From Diphasiastrum complanatum (lineage: Eukaryota > Streptophyta > Lycopodiopsida > Lycopodiales > Lycopodiaceae): a stretch of 64,000 nucleotides of DNA. Below the pieces are notes generated by a model that worked only from the letters and a program-made list of their open reading frames with translations, was not told the DNA's origin and did not search any database. Both the position numbers and the translations under genes were made by a program. How positions within the stretch are numbered: position 1 is the first letter of the stretch; every line of letters starts with the position of its first letter. Shown in pieces: positions 49,601 to 61,370 of the stretch. Where the stretch lies: contig CM055105.1 of the NCBI GenBank assembly GCA_029204225.1, forward strand, positions 49,733,720-49,797,719. The letters run 5' to 3'.

Positions 49601-50612
49601 AAATGATATCACTTTACTTTTGATCTATGTTGATGACATTATCTTAAGTGGTGGTAACAATCTAGATATAGATGAAATCAAGATGGCACTCAAAAGAGAG
49701 TTTGAAATTCAAGATCTTGGTAAACTTCATTATATCTTAGGAATAGAGATTATTAGAACTTCTAAATCTACATTCATATGTCAAGAAAAGTATGTTAACT
49801 CTATTCTAAAAAGGTTTCATATGGAAGATTGTAAAGTTGTTTCTACTCCTATGGAATCAAATGTAAAGCTAACTACAAGAAGTAATGAAAGATCCTTCAA
49901 GGACATTACTCTCTATAGAAAGCTAATAGGATCTCTTATATGGTTAACCATCACAAGACCTGATCTAAGCTTTGTGGTTGGTAAACTAAGTCAATTTATG
50001 CAAGATCCTAGTGAGGCTCATTGGAAGCTAGGAAAGAGAGTACTTAGATACATCTCGGGATCTAGAGATTTTGGCATCTTGTATGGAGGTACTACACCTA
50101 ACCTTTGTGGATTTTCAGATTCAGATTTTGCAGGTGATCAAATGGATAGGAAGTCAACAAGTGCCTTTGCAATCTATCTTGGAGATGGAGTGGTCTCATG
50201 GCTATCAAAGAAGCAACCGACTATCTCTCTATCTTCCACCGAAGCCGAGTACAAGGCATTAACAACATGCACCAAGGAGATTCTTTGGATCAAGAGGATG
50301 TTATTGGATCTTCACTTGCTGGAACCAGAGAAGACTCCAATCATACTTTGTGATAACCTTTCAGCCCAAAGCTTGGCAAGCAATCCTGTTTTTCATGCAA
50401 GGAGCAAGCACATTGAGATTGCTCACCATTTTGTGAGAGATCAAGTCATTGCCAAAGAGGTGGAGCTTCAACATGTCTCTTCAAAGGAGTGTGTGGCTGA
50501 TATCTTCACCAAACCATTGGGAAACGACCTATATTTAATGCATAGATCTAATCTTGGAATGTGCTCAAAGACTATGTTGAAACTAGCATCCAATGTTGAA
50601 GAGGGAGTGTGA
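46659..50612 (+). CDS. Copia gag-pol polyprotein, 1317 residues
   Basis: One uninterrupted frame. Gag N-terminus with LSSSNYSTWKVRMES (residues 15-29). CCHC zinc knuckle (249-262). Protease with DSGASSHM (about 309-316). Integrase HHCC region from about 442 to 480, then catalytic Asp residues near 507 and 566 (in RSDNGGEY) and Glu near 602 (PQQNGVAERKNR). Reverse transcriptase from about 839 (GCKWIFKIK) with YVDDI at about 990. RNase H with SDSDFAGD (about 1153) and STEAEYKAL (about 1193), and DIFTKPL near 1281. The order PR-INT-RT-RH is that of copia. The stop overlaps the first bases of the 3' LTR. All catalytic motifs I can check are present. The lineage within copia is not assigned. Confidence 0.95.
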   Translation: MASNGGIMLESSERLSSSNYSTWKVRMESLLELNELMDIVAEIEERPLTLQEQQRFDKKAKRALHIIKMNVTNELLKEVGKCQSASEAWNALKKLFESKSTSRVLTLRRQIFSSRQREGESAHAFILRVKSLSDDLACIDENIKDGEIVQVMLNGLLNEHANLVQSFAIQRVLPSVVDLQEILLAEEHRLQSKLDGASLQGGGEEAFFTKGKFKGKGKGKGKWSKGGNFDHDDHSSSSSSTKNNKSKFKCFYCGIKGHFANECYKKKREQGERQGNLTIDEEEHNTCESLVMTSSLLANIDDNDPWWIDSGASSHMTRHKEYFTSLLSYEGEGNIIYTANDGQCDIKGIGTIPISLSTNRKANLENVLYIPSITKNLLSVSQMIDKGLDVEFIGDACLISKCGSLIAQGRRHGKLFKLDACVISNHEGCMAREQLTNQEVWHKRLGHPNFKSLEVMAKKELVLGLPKSLVANNSVCEHCALSKSHRLAYSRSTSRSKEAFQLVHSDIHSSSTTSNGGAKMYTTFIDDFSRYTWIYLLKSKDEVFAAFVKFKNEMENQFNTKIKCLRSDNGGEYTSNRFKDFCIAHGIKREMSSPRTPQQNGVAERKNRTLCECAKAMRLHANLAKSFWGEALACANYLCNRWTSASLDGKTPHEVLYGRRPSVKHCRIFGCTCFVNITLDDRTKEDPSSKKGVFVGYSEVSKAYKVYIPSTKKVVISRDVIFHEENVSNVVDVDVDVPTNHHDVQDVLDEDGDATPKQTSRKTQRQRAKPSRLTYDEKGKQVVDISNFAFLTSFDEPTCVGEAIQKKEWIQAMDHEHQALIKSNTWRLVKLPKDKKAIGCKWIFKIKTNQDGSINKYKARLVAKGYAQEYGIDYDETFAPVAKMVTIRILISLATLYDWDMWQMDVTNAFLNGDLEEDIYMEQPEGYVSHDEPNHVCYLQKSLYGLKQAPRSWYAKLNSFLLSQNFVMSEYDHSLYFRLNENDITLLLIYVDDIILSGGNNLDIDEIKMALKREFEIQDLGKLHYILGIEIIRTSKSTFICQEKYVNSILKRFHMEDCKVVSTPMESNVKLTTRSNERSFKDITLYRKLIGSLIWLTITRPDLSFVVGKLSQFMQDPSEAHWKLGKRVLRYISGSRDFGILYGGTTPNLCGFSDSDFAGDQMDRKSTSAFAIYLGDGVVSWLSKKQPTISLSSTEAEYKALTTCTKEILWIKRMLLDLHLLEPEKTPIILCDNLSAQSLASNPVFHARSKHIEIAHHFVRDQVIAKEVELQHVSSKECVADIFTKPLGNDLYLMHRSNLGMCSKTMLKLASNVEEGV
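50596..50607 (+). promoter_or_regulatory. Polypurine tract
   Basis: Purine-rich TTGAAGAGGGAG just before the 3' LTR. It overlaps the end of gag-pol. Confidence 0.75.
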
Positions 50613-51262
50613 AAATTGTCAACATTTCCTAGCTAGTTTGAGACCTAAATTGGCTAAAATTGTAAATAGTTTTGGTTCTGGAGTTTTGCACGTGTGAACC
50701 AGGCCACAATGTTTTTATTTACTGTATTTTTTCAGTATGATGAAGTGTCAAACTTCATACCCTTCAAAATGAGACCATTTTGATGTATTTTGGTCATATA
50801 AGCCATTTTTAGCTATTTTTCCTATATAGGGAATATCTAGGGTCAAGTACCTTCTAGAGAGAGGAGAGAGAGTCATCTTCCTCATCCATAAATAGTAGGG
50901 AAGTCGTGGAGAACAGGTTGGAGAAACCTTTTGTATGCTTCATTGAGATCAATAGATCATTGTCATTGTTTCTTCCTCCATTGAGAGCATTGTTGTGTGT
51001 ATTGTCTTCAAGCTATTGTGTATGATCTTAGGTGCTTTCCAAAAGTGGTAGGCTGATATATTATGGACTGTATAATGCTATTTTGGGCCGCACTTGATGT
51101 TTATGGAAGTTTCCATTTGTGATAAATGTTTTTTGATCAAGTTCTTTGCATTCTAGGTAGCATAGAATGTGTTGCCAATTCCTAGCTTATGTAGTTTGGA
51201 GTGCAAGCATTCAAGCCAATGATCTTGGAGTTTAGATCCACTTAGGATCTGTATTTTTCACA
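50608..51262 (+). repeat. 3' LTR
   Basis: 655 bp, same ends as the 5' LTR. The G-box palindrome reads TTTTGCACGTGTGAA here (CACGTG at 50689-50694), with two changes on its left arm. Confidence 0.95.
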
Positions 51263-51267
51263 GTTTA

Positions 51268-52022
51268 CTATTATTTTGAGTGAAAACCATGAAGCTATCA
51301 TGATTTGAAATGACATCAATATATTAAGCTACTCCCAAGTTGACCCTTTCCCAGGAAGCTTCTCTCTTGAAACTATAGCAAAAAGCTCTTATTCAAAGGA
51401 ACAATCAAGGGTCGAGTACTTACCATACGAGATGAAGACCAACAAGTAGGGCAAGGAAAGAAGATGTACGGTTTACTTTGCTATGTGCTTGGACGTATGC
51501 TGAGCATGCTTGGAATATGAAGAACAGGTGTTTTCCAAAAATATTAGTAGTCTCACAAAAAGGCTTGGAGTAACATTAGAATTTGGAAGTGGTGCACCTA
51601 CTTTGGATGGATGATCACTAACAAACAATTTCTGTCTAGTCCTTTTGTGGTGATATGTTCCCTCTTGTCGATATGATATTTTCATTGTCTAAATATTTTT
51701 TGAACAGAATATGTGTAACCTAATTATTGTTGATTTTGATTTAATGAGCATTCAATGTTCATTTAATACATTAAATCAAATATCAACGATGAGAACATAT
51801 ATATATACACAACGAGAAGAAGGTATATCTAGATCATAGATTATGAACTAAAGTGGACATTTCAAAAGCAGTGGAGAGATAGATTAGCAGTTGAGTGCCA
51901 TATACATTGGCCCTAGATGACTATAATGGTCAATCTTAAAAGCTCCAATCAACAAATGTTGATGTTTTCAATGTACTCAATTCAAAAAATTGCGCCTAAA
52001 GGATTTTCTTCATAACATTTGT
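51268..52022 (-). other. X downstream region, copy 3
   Basis: Continues the R repeat split by copia and matches 19329-20046 inverted. The 70-codon ORF is intact at 51685-51473. Confidence 0.45.
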
Positions 52023-53618
52023 TCAGGAATAGTTGGCATCATGCTTATGATATTGCTTGCGCAGCCACTTGGAGCAGGTTCGAGTGGTAGGATGTTTTAT
52101 TAGTTTCGATAAGGACAAGTATTTGTCTTCGACCAGCAAATGCTTCTGATCTCTGGGTGTAAGCCTTATCAGCATTGATGATAAAGCCTGAAGTGCACAT
52201 CTCTTCGAAGATTTGTATGGAGTCTGCAGGAAAGTATTGTATCCGTAAATAGATCCTGGTATCCTCCATGTGAAGCGCCGGTTTGTTGGGATTGATGAAA
52301 AATTGTGGATCCTGCTCAAACCTTCGGCCCATGACAGTCATCAGAAACTGGCAGAACTTGTGTTGTAGCTTGATTGTAGGATCGTCAGAATCGGAAGTTA
52401 ATTTGCAAAAATTCTTGATGGATGTATGACATTCCTTCTGAGAAGAGAACGAGCCATCTATTATCGCAAAGTTGCAAGGATATGCTGATATGTTGTCTTC
52501 CGATCTCCATGCTAGCGCTCGTCTTCTACGAAAACTTGGGTAGAAAGAAGGATCATTCTGAATTTGCTTTGGTGATTGATCAAGCATTTCATAGACGTAC
52601 GTATCTTTGAGGAATGGAGCTCTCCAACCGGTCGACGCAATTAAATCTGGCTGAGAAGAGCTCCCGATCGAATTAGATGCCGTCGTTGGAACTGACTTGT
52701 CCCCGTCTTTTCGTCCTATCAGAGTCGACTTACTGGCATGCTTATGATTTTGCTCACGTAGCTAGTTGAAATAGTTTTGAGTCAGTATTTGTCTTCGACC
52801 AGTGAATGCTTTTGATCTCTGGGTGTACATGTAACCCTCATCAGCATTGATGATAAATCCTGAAGTGCACATCTCTTCGAAGATATGTATGGAGTCTGCA
52901 GGAAAGTATTGAATCCGTAAATAGATCCTGGTATCCTCCATGTGAAGGACTGCTTTGTTGGGATTGATGGAAAATTGTGGATCTTGCTCAAACCTTTGGC
53001 CCATGACAGTCATCAGAAACTGGCAAAACTTGTGTTGTAGCTGGATTGTGGGATCGCGAGAATCGGAACTCAGTTCCCAGAAATTATTGATTGATGTATG
53101 ACATTCCTTCTGAGAAGAGAACGAGCCATCTATTATCGCAAAGTTGCAAGGATATGCTGATATGTTGTCTTCCGATCTCCATGCTCGTCTTCTACGAAAT
53201 CTTGGGTCAAAAGAAGAATCATTATGGACTTGCTTTGGTGCTTGCTCAAGCCTTTCATTCACATGCGTATCTTTGAGGACTAGAGCTCTCCAACCGGTAG
53301 ATGCCATTAATTCTGGCTGAGAAGAGCTCCCGATCAAATTAGATGCCGTCGTTGGAACTGACTTGTCCGCGTCTTTGCGTCCTACCAGAATCGAATTACT
53401 GATATCTTGTGCCTCCAAATCTCTTCCGCATATAGATTTCGTAGTTTCTGATATTTTGGCCAAACGGATTTTCTCAGCCGCCGATACTATGTTCATTTCT
53501 AGGTCCTGCTCCATCTTCCTAAGCCGATGTTGGATCAACAATCCTTTTCTGAGACTCTTCAGCCTCCTATAAATGACGAAAATAAGAGGCGAAATCAGAA
53601 GGACAGAGAACATCGATA

Positions 53619-53673
<55 letters not shown>

Positions 53674-53775
53674 TTCCATGCATTGCATCCTATTTGTACT
53701 ATTTCGGGTTAGACGTTGAGGCATTGTAGTCATATGTATAGAGCATCCCATCCTTAAAGGAGAACTTGTGACCAT
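52023..53775 (-). pseudogene. X protein copy 3
   Basis: Minus-strand copy with both modules. Frame 53775-52762 (337 codons) holds the Ser-Leu run (24 CT units), coiled coil and first module, ending after RRQILTQNYFN at a stop where others read FNWLREQ. Frame 52587-52045 (180 codons) holds the second module and diverges at its end through an insertion (GGTAGGATGTTTTATTAG, near 52086). It is the best partner for judging constraint on the 700-codon copy. Confidence 0.55.
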
Positions 53776-53857
53776 TCTCTAGGTAACTTGAATAAGGCCG
53801 CCCTCCATTCATTTCAAAGTCAAGAATAATCCATGCCCCTTTCACACTCATAGCCAT
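53699..53857 (-). CDS. 52-residue conserved ORF, copy 3
   Basis: Same length as 17144-17302. Changes include A21P, H25Y and N30H. Followed by the CT tract of X copy 3. A poly-C run (53872-53881) lies just upstream. Confidence 0.4.
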   Translation of the reverse strand: MAMSVKGAWIILDFEMNGGRPYSSYLENGHKFSFKDGMLYTYDYNASTSNPK

Positions 53858-53867
53858 CTATACTATA

Positions 53868-54897
53868 CACCACCCCCCCCCCAAAGTTTTCCACAAATTT
53901 CTAGTCTCCATACACTCCCGAGCAATACTCTACATACACTGCTCAGAGAGCCTAGCCCCCATGCTCTGCAGTCACTATGGACCAAGTCGAGCGTCCATAC
54001 TCTGCATTCACTGTGGACTGAGCTGAGCGTCCATATTCTGCATACAAAGTTGACTGAGCCGAGTCCATCCGAAGATGACCGATCCGAAGCCCTCCACAGT
54101 CGACTGAGCCGAGACTCCACTTGTCTATTACCAGAGCCGAACCTTCAACAGAGTTATCAGCCGAGTTTAGAACCCATCTGCCACAACATCTTCCAGTTCT
54201 GATGACCCAACTCAAGACAGAATTGACATCACCATGGAAAGCCTCGATATCTCTGAGATGAACACTTGGTACCAGGAGGCACACTAGTTCCTGAGCCACA
54301 TTGAGTTCTAACTTCCTCTTTTGATCAGTGGCTATCAGAACCCATTTCGATTGCATATTGCTTATAACCCCACCGACAGATTTTCCAGTTCATGTTACCT
54401 CCTAACCAAAATTTTGTCTATATTATCCCTATTTCTGGAGCTGACCTCAATACATTTGGCTTCCCTAGGGGGCCGAACACAGTTAGTAGGACCCTCAAAA
54501 AAATTGAATCCATAGCATACTTCAAATACATAGACCCCTCAGCGGACAAATGGAAAAAAAAGATGGTTACTGTATTGAGGTCATAAATGATAAGCCCTTA
54601 GCTGCTCCATGTGCCTATCTAGCATAATATACACAACGCTATAGGTCCAAGATCACGCGTATCCCCATGAAACTATTCCACATGATGGCTGATTCTAGAC
54701 TACACAATGAGAACCTTTATGACTGGGCCCAGTTTGCTTCCAACTGCCTCCATGACTATATCAAGAACAAGCAAACCTCCACGTTATTAGGCTATCTTCT
54801 GATAGATGTCACTTTGCAGCAGTTGAGCCACCGACCTCGAGCTTGAGACCAGTTGATAGTAGCAGATAAAAGTGACTCCCTCGGAACCAGCGATCCA
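53868..54897 (+). pseudogene. U family copy f
   Basis: Begins abruptly after the poly-C at AAAGTTTTCCACAAATTTC. Contains the TMESLDISEMN segment, the TAG after QEAH, and the LPPNQ frame (54392-54586) broken at a poly-A run. It continues through LFHMMADSRLHNENLYDW to RP-rich sequence near 54840, then the chimeric copia tail (CTTGATTCTTGACC region). Confidence 0.4.
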
Positions 54898-55467
54898 CTA
54901 TTCTGACCTTGAGTGTGACGCTTCTATTGTTGCTACTACACTTGATTCTTGACCTTGGAATAGTCTTTCCTCTAATGCGGAAGAGAACGAGCCATCTATT
55001 ATCGCAAAGTTGCAAGGATATGCTGATATGTTGTCTTCTGATCTCCATGCTCGTCTTCTACGACATCTCGGTTCATTCTGGACTTGCTTTGGTGCTTGCT
55101 CAAGCCTTTCATTCACGTGCGTATCTTTGAGGACTGGAGCTCTCCAACCGGTAGACGCCATTAATTCTGGCTGAGAAGAGCTCCCGATCAAATTAGATGT
55201 CGTCGTTGGAACTGACTTGTCCGTTTCTTTGCGTCCTACCAGAATCGAATTACTGATATCATGTGCCTCCAAATCTCTTCTGCATATAGATTTCGTAGTT
55301 TCTGATATTTTGGCCAAACGGATTTTCTCAGCCGCCGATACTATGTTCATTTCTAGGTCCTGCTCCATCTTCCTAAGCCAATGTTGCATCAACAATCCTT
55401 TTCTGAGACTCTTCAGCCTCCTGTAAATGACGAAAATAAGAGGCGAAATCAGAAGGACAGAGAACAT
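54898..55467 (-). pseudogene. X fragment, copy 4
   Basis: A 189-codon minus frame with the coiled coil, SSSQPELMASTGWRAPVL and WRSEDNISAYPCNFAIIDGS. The rest of the module is replaced near 54980 by copia-tail sequence. CT tract of 17 units at 55477-55511. Confidence 0.5.
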
Positions 55468-55472
55468 CGATA

Positions 55473-55513
<41 letters not shown>

Positions 55514-55538
55514 TTCCATGCATTGCATTCTATTTGTA

Positions 55539-55697
55539 CTATTTCGAGTTAGACGTTGAGGCATTGTAGTCATATGTATAGAGCATCCCATCCTTAAAGG
55601 AGAACTTGTGACCATTCTCTAGGTGACTTGAATAAGCCCGCTCTCCATTCATTTCAAAGTCAAGAATAATCCATGCCCCTTTCACACTCATAGCCAT
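55539..55697 (-). CDS. 52-residue conserved ORF, copy 4
   Basis: Same length as the copy at 17144. The ending reads NSK instead of NPK. Poly-C (about 55711-55724) lies upstream. Confidence 0.35.
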   Translation of the reverse strand: MAMSVKGAWIILDFEMNGERAYSSHLENGHKFSFKDGMLYTYDYNASTSNSK

Positions 55698-56770
55698 CTA
55701 TACTATACACCCCCCCCCCCCCCCTTACAACAATCAAATTTTACTTGTCCAAGAATAGGAGAAAGATAAGCATGAGAAAAGGTCACAATTGTATCACATT
55801 TTAGTTGCCCAAGACAAAGGTAGTGCATGAGAAATTAAGGCAACAGGAAAGGCACATTCACAGGTTTCTTTGAAGGGAGCTTTTCATGTCGCATAAGCAC
55901 GAAGAGATGTGACGAAATAAAAGGTGAAAGTAGATTAATATTGATGTGTGATGTCCCTTTGTGTGAATATTTTCTAGATCCAAACATCCAGTGTGTGGCT
56001 GTTAGGCTAGAGATAGCATGATATATTAATCTCAACATCCATTGGAGCGAGCTTCAGATCCACTTGAACACAAAACTTACAAGACTATTTGCTTCATGAT
56101 GTAAAAGTGAATCCAACTTATCAACCATTACATATAATTTGAGCACAAAAGGGGCCTTTCAAAAACATACCTTTTATTTTTTTTCTCAAAAGTTTCTTCC
56201 ACATGGTCCAATCAAAACATTCAAATTTGAAATCCACGTAATGTAGCTCCTTCAAATTGATTTTCTTTTCTTTTCAAAAGAACTGTAATTTTGCCTCGGG
56301 GCAGCTCGTAAATAAGCCATTTTATTTGTAGTATAGTATGCAACTCGGCAAAAAAACAGTGTAAGTTTTGAACGACAACTCAAATAGAGACGATTACAGT
56401 GCCATTAAAAGCCCTCGACGAGAGCTTTTTCAACGACACCCAACATGACCCAATTCCGAGCTACGGTCAAGAAGTTATGGCCAGTAAGGGAGTAGCATTA
56501 TGGTGCATTTAAGAGTAAAGGATCAAGCAAATACTTATAAAACTGGTATATGGCAAGTTAGACACAATGATAAATTCATGAGAATAAGTTAGTGAAGCTC
56601 AAAAAGTCATTTGGAGTGAGTTCTTGCCGAGTCCCAATTTGTTACCTTGCTATTTGTGAACTTGCCCCAAGATAAGGTGGAAAAAAACTTTTAATATTAC
56701 GAATCACAACCACGAGGCTGTCATAGTTTCAATCAACATCGATATAATTAAACAACAAAAATCATCACGT
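55698..56770 (-). other. X upstream region, copy 4
   Basis: Matches 16080-17143 and 26615-27685, including the diverged R-like block and the CTCGACGAGAGC segment. No gene. Confidence 0.4.
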
Positions 56771-58265
56771 ACATGGGAACATTACAAAAAATCACAATAT
56801 CACGCTTTACAGCCATGCTGCCATGCATGCTTCTTAGGAAATGGAAACAAACTCTGATGGGAGAAGATTTGATGCTGGCACTTCCTTCTTCAGACATGGA
56901 AATGAAATTCAGAAGCCTTGAAAAGCTATAACTTCAAAGGATCGATTTTCCATCTTTTAGTGGCGATCTATCATTCGCTACGACAGTGCTTGATTACTCC
57001 TTCACATCCTTGGACACCATCTACATACATCCACCACGGATTCGGAGCGCCATCATCATCCATTTTCAAAAACCCTAAGCTGCCGAGATCTGCTACATTA
57101 CACAAAAATCGTCACATCTAGCACGAGCCAAATGCTGAGGGGTAGTGCTCCTGGAGCTTGTCAAAACCCCACATTCAACACCGATTTGGGTTGAAAGCTC
57201 GCTACTAGTACGTTACTACGAAGAAACATCATCGTTTCCACATCCTATCAGAAAGACATTGCTCCAAATTTTTCCACAAATTTCTACTCTCCATACACTG
57301 CCGAGCAATACTCTACATACACTACTCATAGAGCCGAGCCCCCAAACTCTGCATTCCCTATGGACCGAGCTGAGCGTCCACAGTCTGCATACAAAGTTGA
57401 CCGAGACGAGTCCATCAAAAGTCGATCGATTTGAACCCCTCCACAGTCGACCGATCCGAGACTCCACTTGTCTGTTACCAGAGCCGAACCTTCAACAGAG
57501 TCCTCAGCCGAGTCCAGAACATGTCTGCCACAACATCTTCCAGTTCTGATGACCCAACTCTAGACACAATTGACATCACTATGGAAAGCCTCTATATCTA
57601 TGAGATGAACAACAGGTACTAGGAGGCACACTAGTTCCTGAGCCACATAGAGTTTCAACTTCCTCTTTTGTTCAGTGGCTATCAGAGCCCATTTCGATTG
57701 CATATAGCTTATAACCACACCCACAGATTTTCCAATTCATATTGCCTCCTAACCAAAATTTTGTTTATATTATCCCTATTTCTGGAGCTGACCTCAATAC
57801 ATTTGGCTTCCCTAAGGGACCAAACACAGTTAGTAGGACCCTCAAAAAAATTGAATCCATAGCATACTTCAAATACATAGACCGCTCAGCGGACAAATGG
57901 AAAAAAAAGATGGTTACCGTATTGAGGTCATAAATGATAAGCCCTTAGGTCCTCCAGGTGCCTATCTAGCGAAATATACACAGCGCTATAGGTCCAAGAT
58001 CACGCGTATCCCCATGAAACTATTCCACATGATGTCTGATTCTAGACTACACAATGAGAACCTTTATGACTGGGCCCAATTTGCTTCCAACTGCCTCCAT
58101 GACTATATCAAGAACAAGCAAACTTCCACGTTATTAGGCTATCTTCTGATAGATGTCACTTTGCAGCAGTTGAGCCACCGACCTCGAGTTCGAGACCAGT
58201 TGATACTAGCAGATAAAAGCTTGGGAGACTCCCTCGGTACCAGCGATCCACTATTCTCACCTTGA
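56771..58265 (+). pseudogene. U family copy g
   Basis: Fuller U copy: Ser/Pro/Leu-rich frame 57145-57549 (134 codons, starting MLLELVKT), TMESLYIYEMN segment, LPPNQ frame 57742-57933, then in another frame KDGYRIEVINDKPLGPPGAY through LFHMMSDSRLHNENLYDW to LLGYLLIDVTLQ (57897-58265, 122 codons). The frame change sits on an A8 run at about 57900, so a one-base slip probably separates two parts of one protein. Function unknown. Confidence 0.45.
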
Positions 58266-59643
58266 GTGTGAGGCTTCTGCTGTTGCTGCTGCACTTGATT
58301 CTTGCCCTTGGAATAGTCTTTCTTCTTGGTGTAGAGGGCCATGGATTTGTCTTTGATGGACAGGCCATTGGTCTTTCTTCGCATTTCTTCCTGAAGAAGA
58401 TGACCGATCACCTTTTGAAGAGTGAGGTCGGGTTGTGTGGAGATCATCACCCCTTTAGCAATGATCTTGCCATCCTTCTTGATGCTACATGTATTTGTGG
58501 CGAACTCCACAATCAAACGATTGTCAAGCAATTGCCCTACACTAAGCAAGTTCTTAGTGATACTGAAAATGTAAAGCACTCCATCAATCTTGATCTTCCT
58601 TGAAGATCCCAAGCATAAAGGTATGGATCCTATTCCTTCTATCTTATAAGCATAATTATTTGCTGTAAAAATTCACGTGATAGGTCCTTCATAGGTAGAT
58701 AAGGTTGAAAAATACTCCCTCTTACTTGTCATGTGGGAGCTAGCCCCACTATCTATCCACCAAGGGTCTTCACCTCTTATGTTTGAAGATGAGAAACTTG
58801 ACATCATGACGAAATCTTCATGAGAGCTCTCCTCTTCCTCTTGGCCAAGGTTTTCTTGACTTTGAGTTTGCTTCTTCATGAAGCACTCCGAGGCATAGTG
58901 CCCCGTCTTGCCACAAAAGTAGCATTTGATCTTCGACTTATCCTTCTTTGGCTTGCTCGAGCTTTGACTTGGTTCTTCTTGAATGCAACACCTTTGCTTT
59001 TGTATTTTCTCTTGATCTTGATGAAAAGAGCCTTGTCATCTCCATCATTGAGGGAGAGCTTCTCCATCCTTGACTTGATGTGAGTTCTCCTACTCTCCTC
59101 GACCATGAGGAATCCTTGGAGATCTTCAAGTGAAGGCAACTTGCCCATGATTGCATAGCCTTGCACCAAGTTAGCAAAATCCATACTTAAACCATTCAAG
59201 ATTGGTTGAACAAGTTCACTTCCTTAATGGAATCTCCTATGTAAGCAAGCTCTTTGTTTAAGTCCTTGACTCTCAGCACATATGGATTTGATTCTTCAAG
59301 GATATCATCCTTGAAGTATTCTTGGATTCATATATCTTTTGAAGAGTTTCCCATGATTCTTGAGCCATGATGCAAGCACCTACCTCCTTAAGAAGCTCAT
59401 GAGCCACATTTATTTTATACAATGGAGAGCAACTTTGCACCACCTTTTGTATTTTGCAGCTTCTTGAGGGTGAATAGGCTCATCCTCTTCAGCACTCACT
59501 ATATCCATTAGATCTTGTAAAATAATGATTGATTCCATTATTAGCTTCCAAATTGAATAATTAGAAGCATTCAATCTATCATGTGAATCCAAAAGATATG
59601 CATTCATTGATCTCGACTGCCTCCTCCTTGATCTCGACTTCAC
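58139..59643 (-). pseudogene. Copia gag-protease remnant with chimeric tail, minus copy
   Basis: Mirror of 13239-14716. The gag start at 59643 carries an extra 18 bp (RRRQSRS) relative to the other copy. Gag pieces at 59199-58876. Knuckle region near 58930. Protease DSGASSHM near 58745 in frame 58879-58673. Chimeric tail 58612-58139. Several frameshifts. Inactive. Confidence 0.6.
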
Positions 59644-60660
59644 AAGGATATAGGATTCACCTAACCTGAACCAAAAGGAATCATATGCACATAAATATGC
59701 CTCTTCAAATCATTCCTACAAGATCAGTTGAATCATCATGCAATAATCAATCCAAATATCTCACAAATCAAGCAAAATTGAACACAATATTGACTAGAAT
59801 TGCATTCACTTGATGAGCACTTGTCAAAAGCTTTGGGCTGACCCTAAAATTTAATTTCTAAGATCTCAATAAGTCTAAGAACTAACTATTATAGTACCAA
59901 AGATAAGGATCTACCTTCCTTTTGATTGATTGAAAACTACGTGGCAGACCTACATGGTAGACGTATGTCCCTTTTTGTGAATATTTTCTGGATCCAAACA
60001 TCTAGTGTGTGGCTATTAGGCTAGAGATAGCATGATATATTAATCTCAACATCAATTGGAGCGAGCTTCCGATCCACTTGACATGAAATTTATAAGACTA
60101 TATGCTTCATGATGTAAATGTGAATCCAACTTATCAACAATGTGATTCCCTAGTGCACAATGTATCACTATCATCACATGGCAGAAAGTGATTCACTTTT
60201 GTGCATATGTTCCATAGAGATGTGAGACACTTTACCGCAAATAGGCTTGAAAAAATTGGAAGGTAATTTGGTTGTACAAGAAGCAAGCGTTAAAGATTGT
60301 GCTCTCTTTCTCTTACCTTAAATGGTGCAAAAAAGCTACTAGAATATCGAACCAATAATATCACAAGCTACATTCTAATGTGCTAAGATAACACGAAAGT
60401 GCAGCACAATTTGCTTATAATAGGCTACTTGCAAATGATCATAATCATGGTGAGCTGCAAACTCGATCTTTGCCATTACAAATTATCCTACACTTGGTAT
60501 AAATAGCTTCATTTCCACCAAAATGAAACTTTTAGAGGAAGTTAATTTGTAGAAAAACTAGAATTTCAACCTCATAAAACTCTTTAAGAATCTAGGTCTT
60601 TAATTTTCTCATTTGGTGTAGCTATGTATGTAAGCAAATGTTGCAGAACATTACAAAAAG
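59644..60660. other. Spacer, mirror of 11840-13238
   Basis: Contains the X-derived segment (59960-60145) and a single copy of the 394 bp block (60230-60640). No gene. Confidence 0.4.
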
Positions 60661-61370
60661 TCACAATATCATGCTTTACTGCCATGCATGCTTTTTAGGA
60701 AATGCAAACAAACTCTGATGGGAGAAGATTTGATGCTGGCACTTCCTTCTTCAGGCATGGAAATGGAATTCAGAAGCTTCGAAAAGCTATAGCTTCAAAG
60801 GATTGATTTTCCATCTTTTAGTGGTGATCTATCATTTGCTACGACCATGCTTGATTACTCCTTCGCATCCTTGGACACCATCTACATACATCTACCATGG
60901 ATCCAGAGCGCCATCATCATCCATTTTCAAAAACCCTAAGCTGCCGAGATCTGCTACATTACACAAAAATTGTCACATCTAGCACGAGCCAAGTGCTGAG
61001 GGGTAGTGCTACTGGAGCTTGTCAAAACGACACATTCAACACCAATTTGGGTTGAAAGCTCTCTACTAGTACGTTATCGCGAAGAAACATCATCGTTTCC
61101 ACATCCTATCAGAGCGACATTGCTCCAAATTTTTCAACAAATTTCTAGTCTCCATACACTGCCGAGCAATACTCTACATACACTGCTCATAGAGCCGAGC
61201 CCCCATACTCTGCAATCACCGTGGACCGAGCCGAGCGTCCATACTATGCATTCACTGTGGACCAAGCTGAGCGTCAATACTCTGCATATAAAGTTGAATG
61301 AGCCGAGTCCATCAAAAGTCGACTGATCCGAAGCCCTCCACAGTCGATCGAGCCGAGAATCCACTTGTAA
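60661..61370 (+). pseudogene. U family copy h (5' part)
   Basis: Includes the CCTATCAGAGC word near 61106 and the Ser/Pro/Leu-rich frame (61006-61326). Cut near 61370 by gypsy sequence at AATCCACTTGTAAATAG. Confidence 0.4.

Larger units (their letters stand above)
44832..51262 (+). mobile_element. Complete Ty1/copia LTR retrotransposon
   Basis: 6431 bp with two 655 bp LTRs starting TGTGAAAATT and ending TTTTTCACA. Flanked by the 5 bp target duplication GTTTA (44827-44831 and 51263-51267). It has a primer-binding site, one full gag-pol frame and a polypurine tract. LTRs differ at about nine positions by eye (about 1.4 percent), which means a fairly recent insertion. Coding capacity looks complete, so it may be autonomous. 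It is nested in the R repeat and splits the last unit. Confidence 0.95.
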
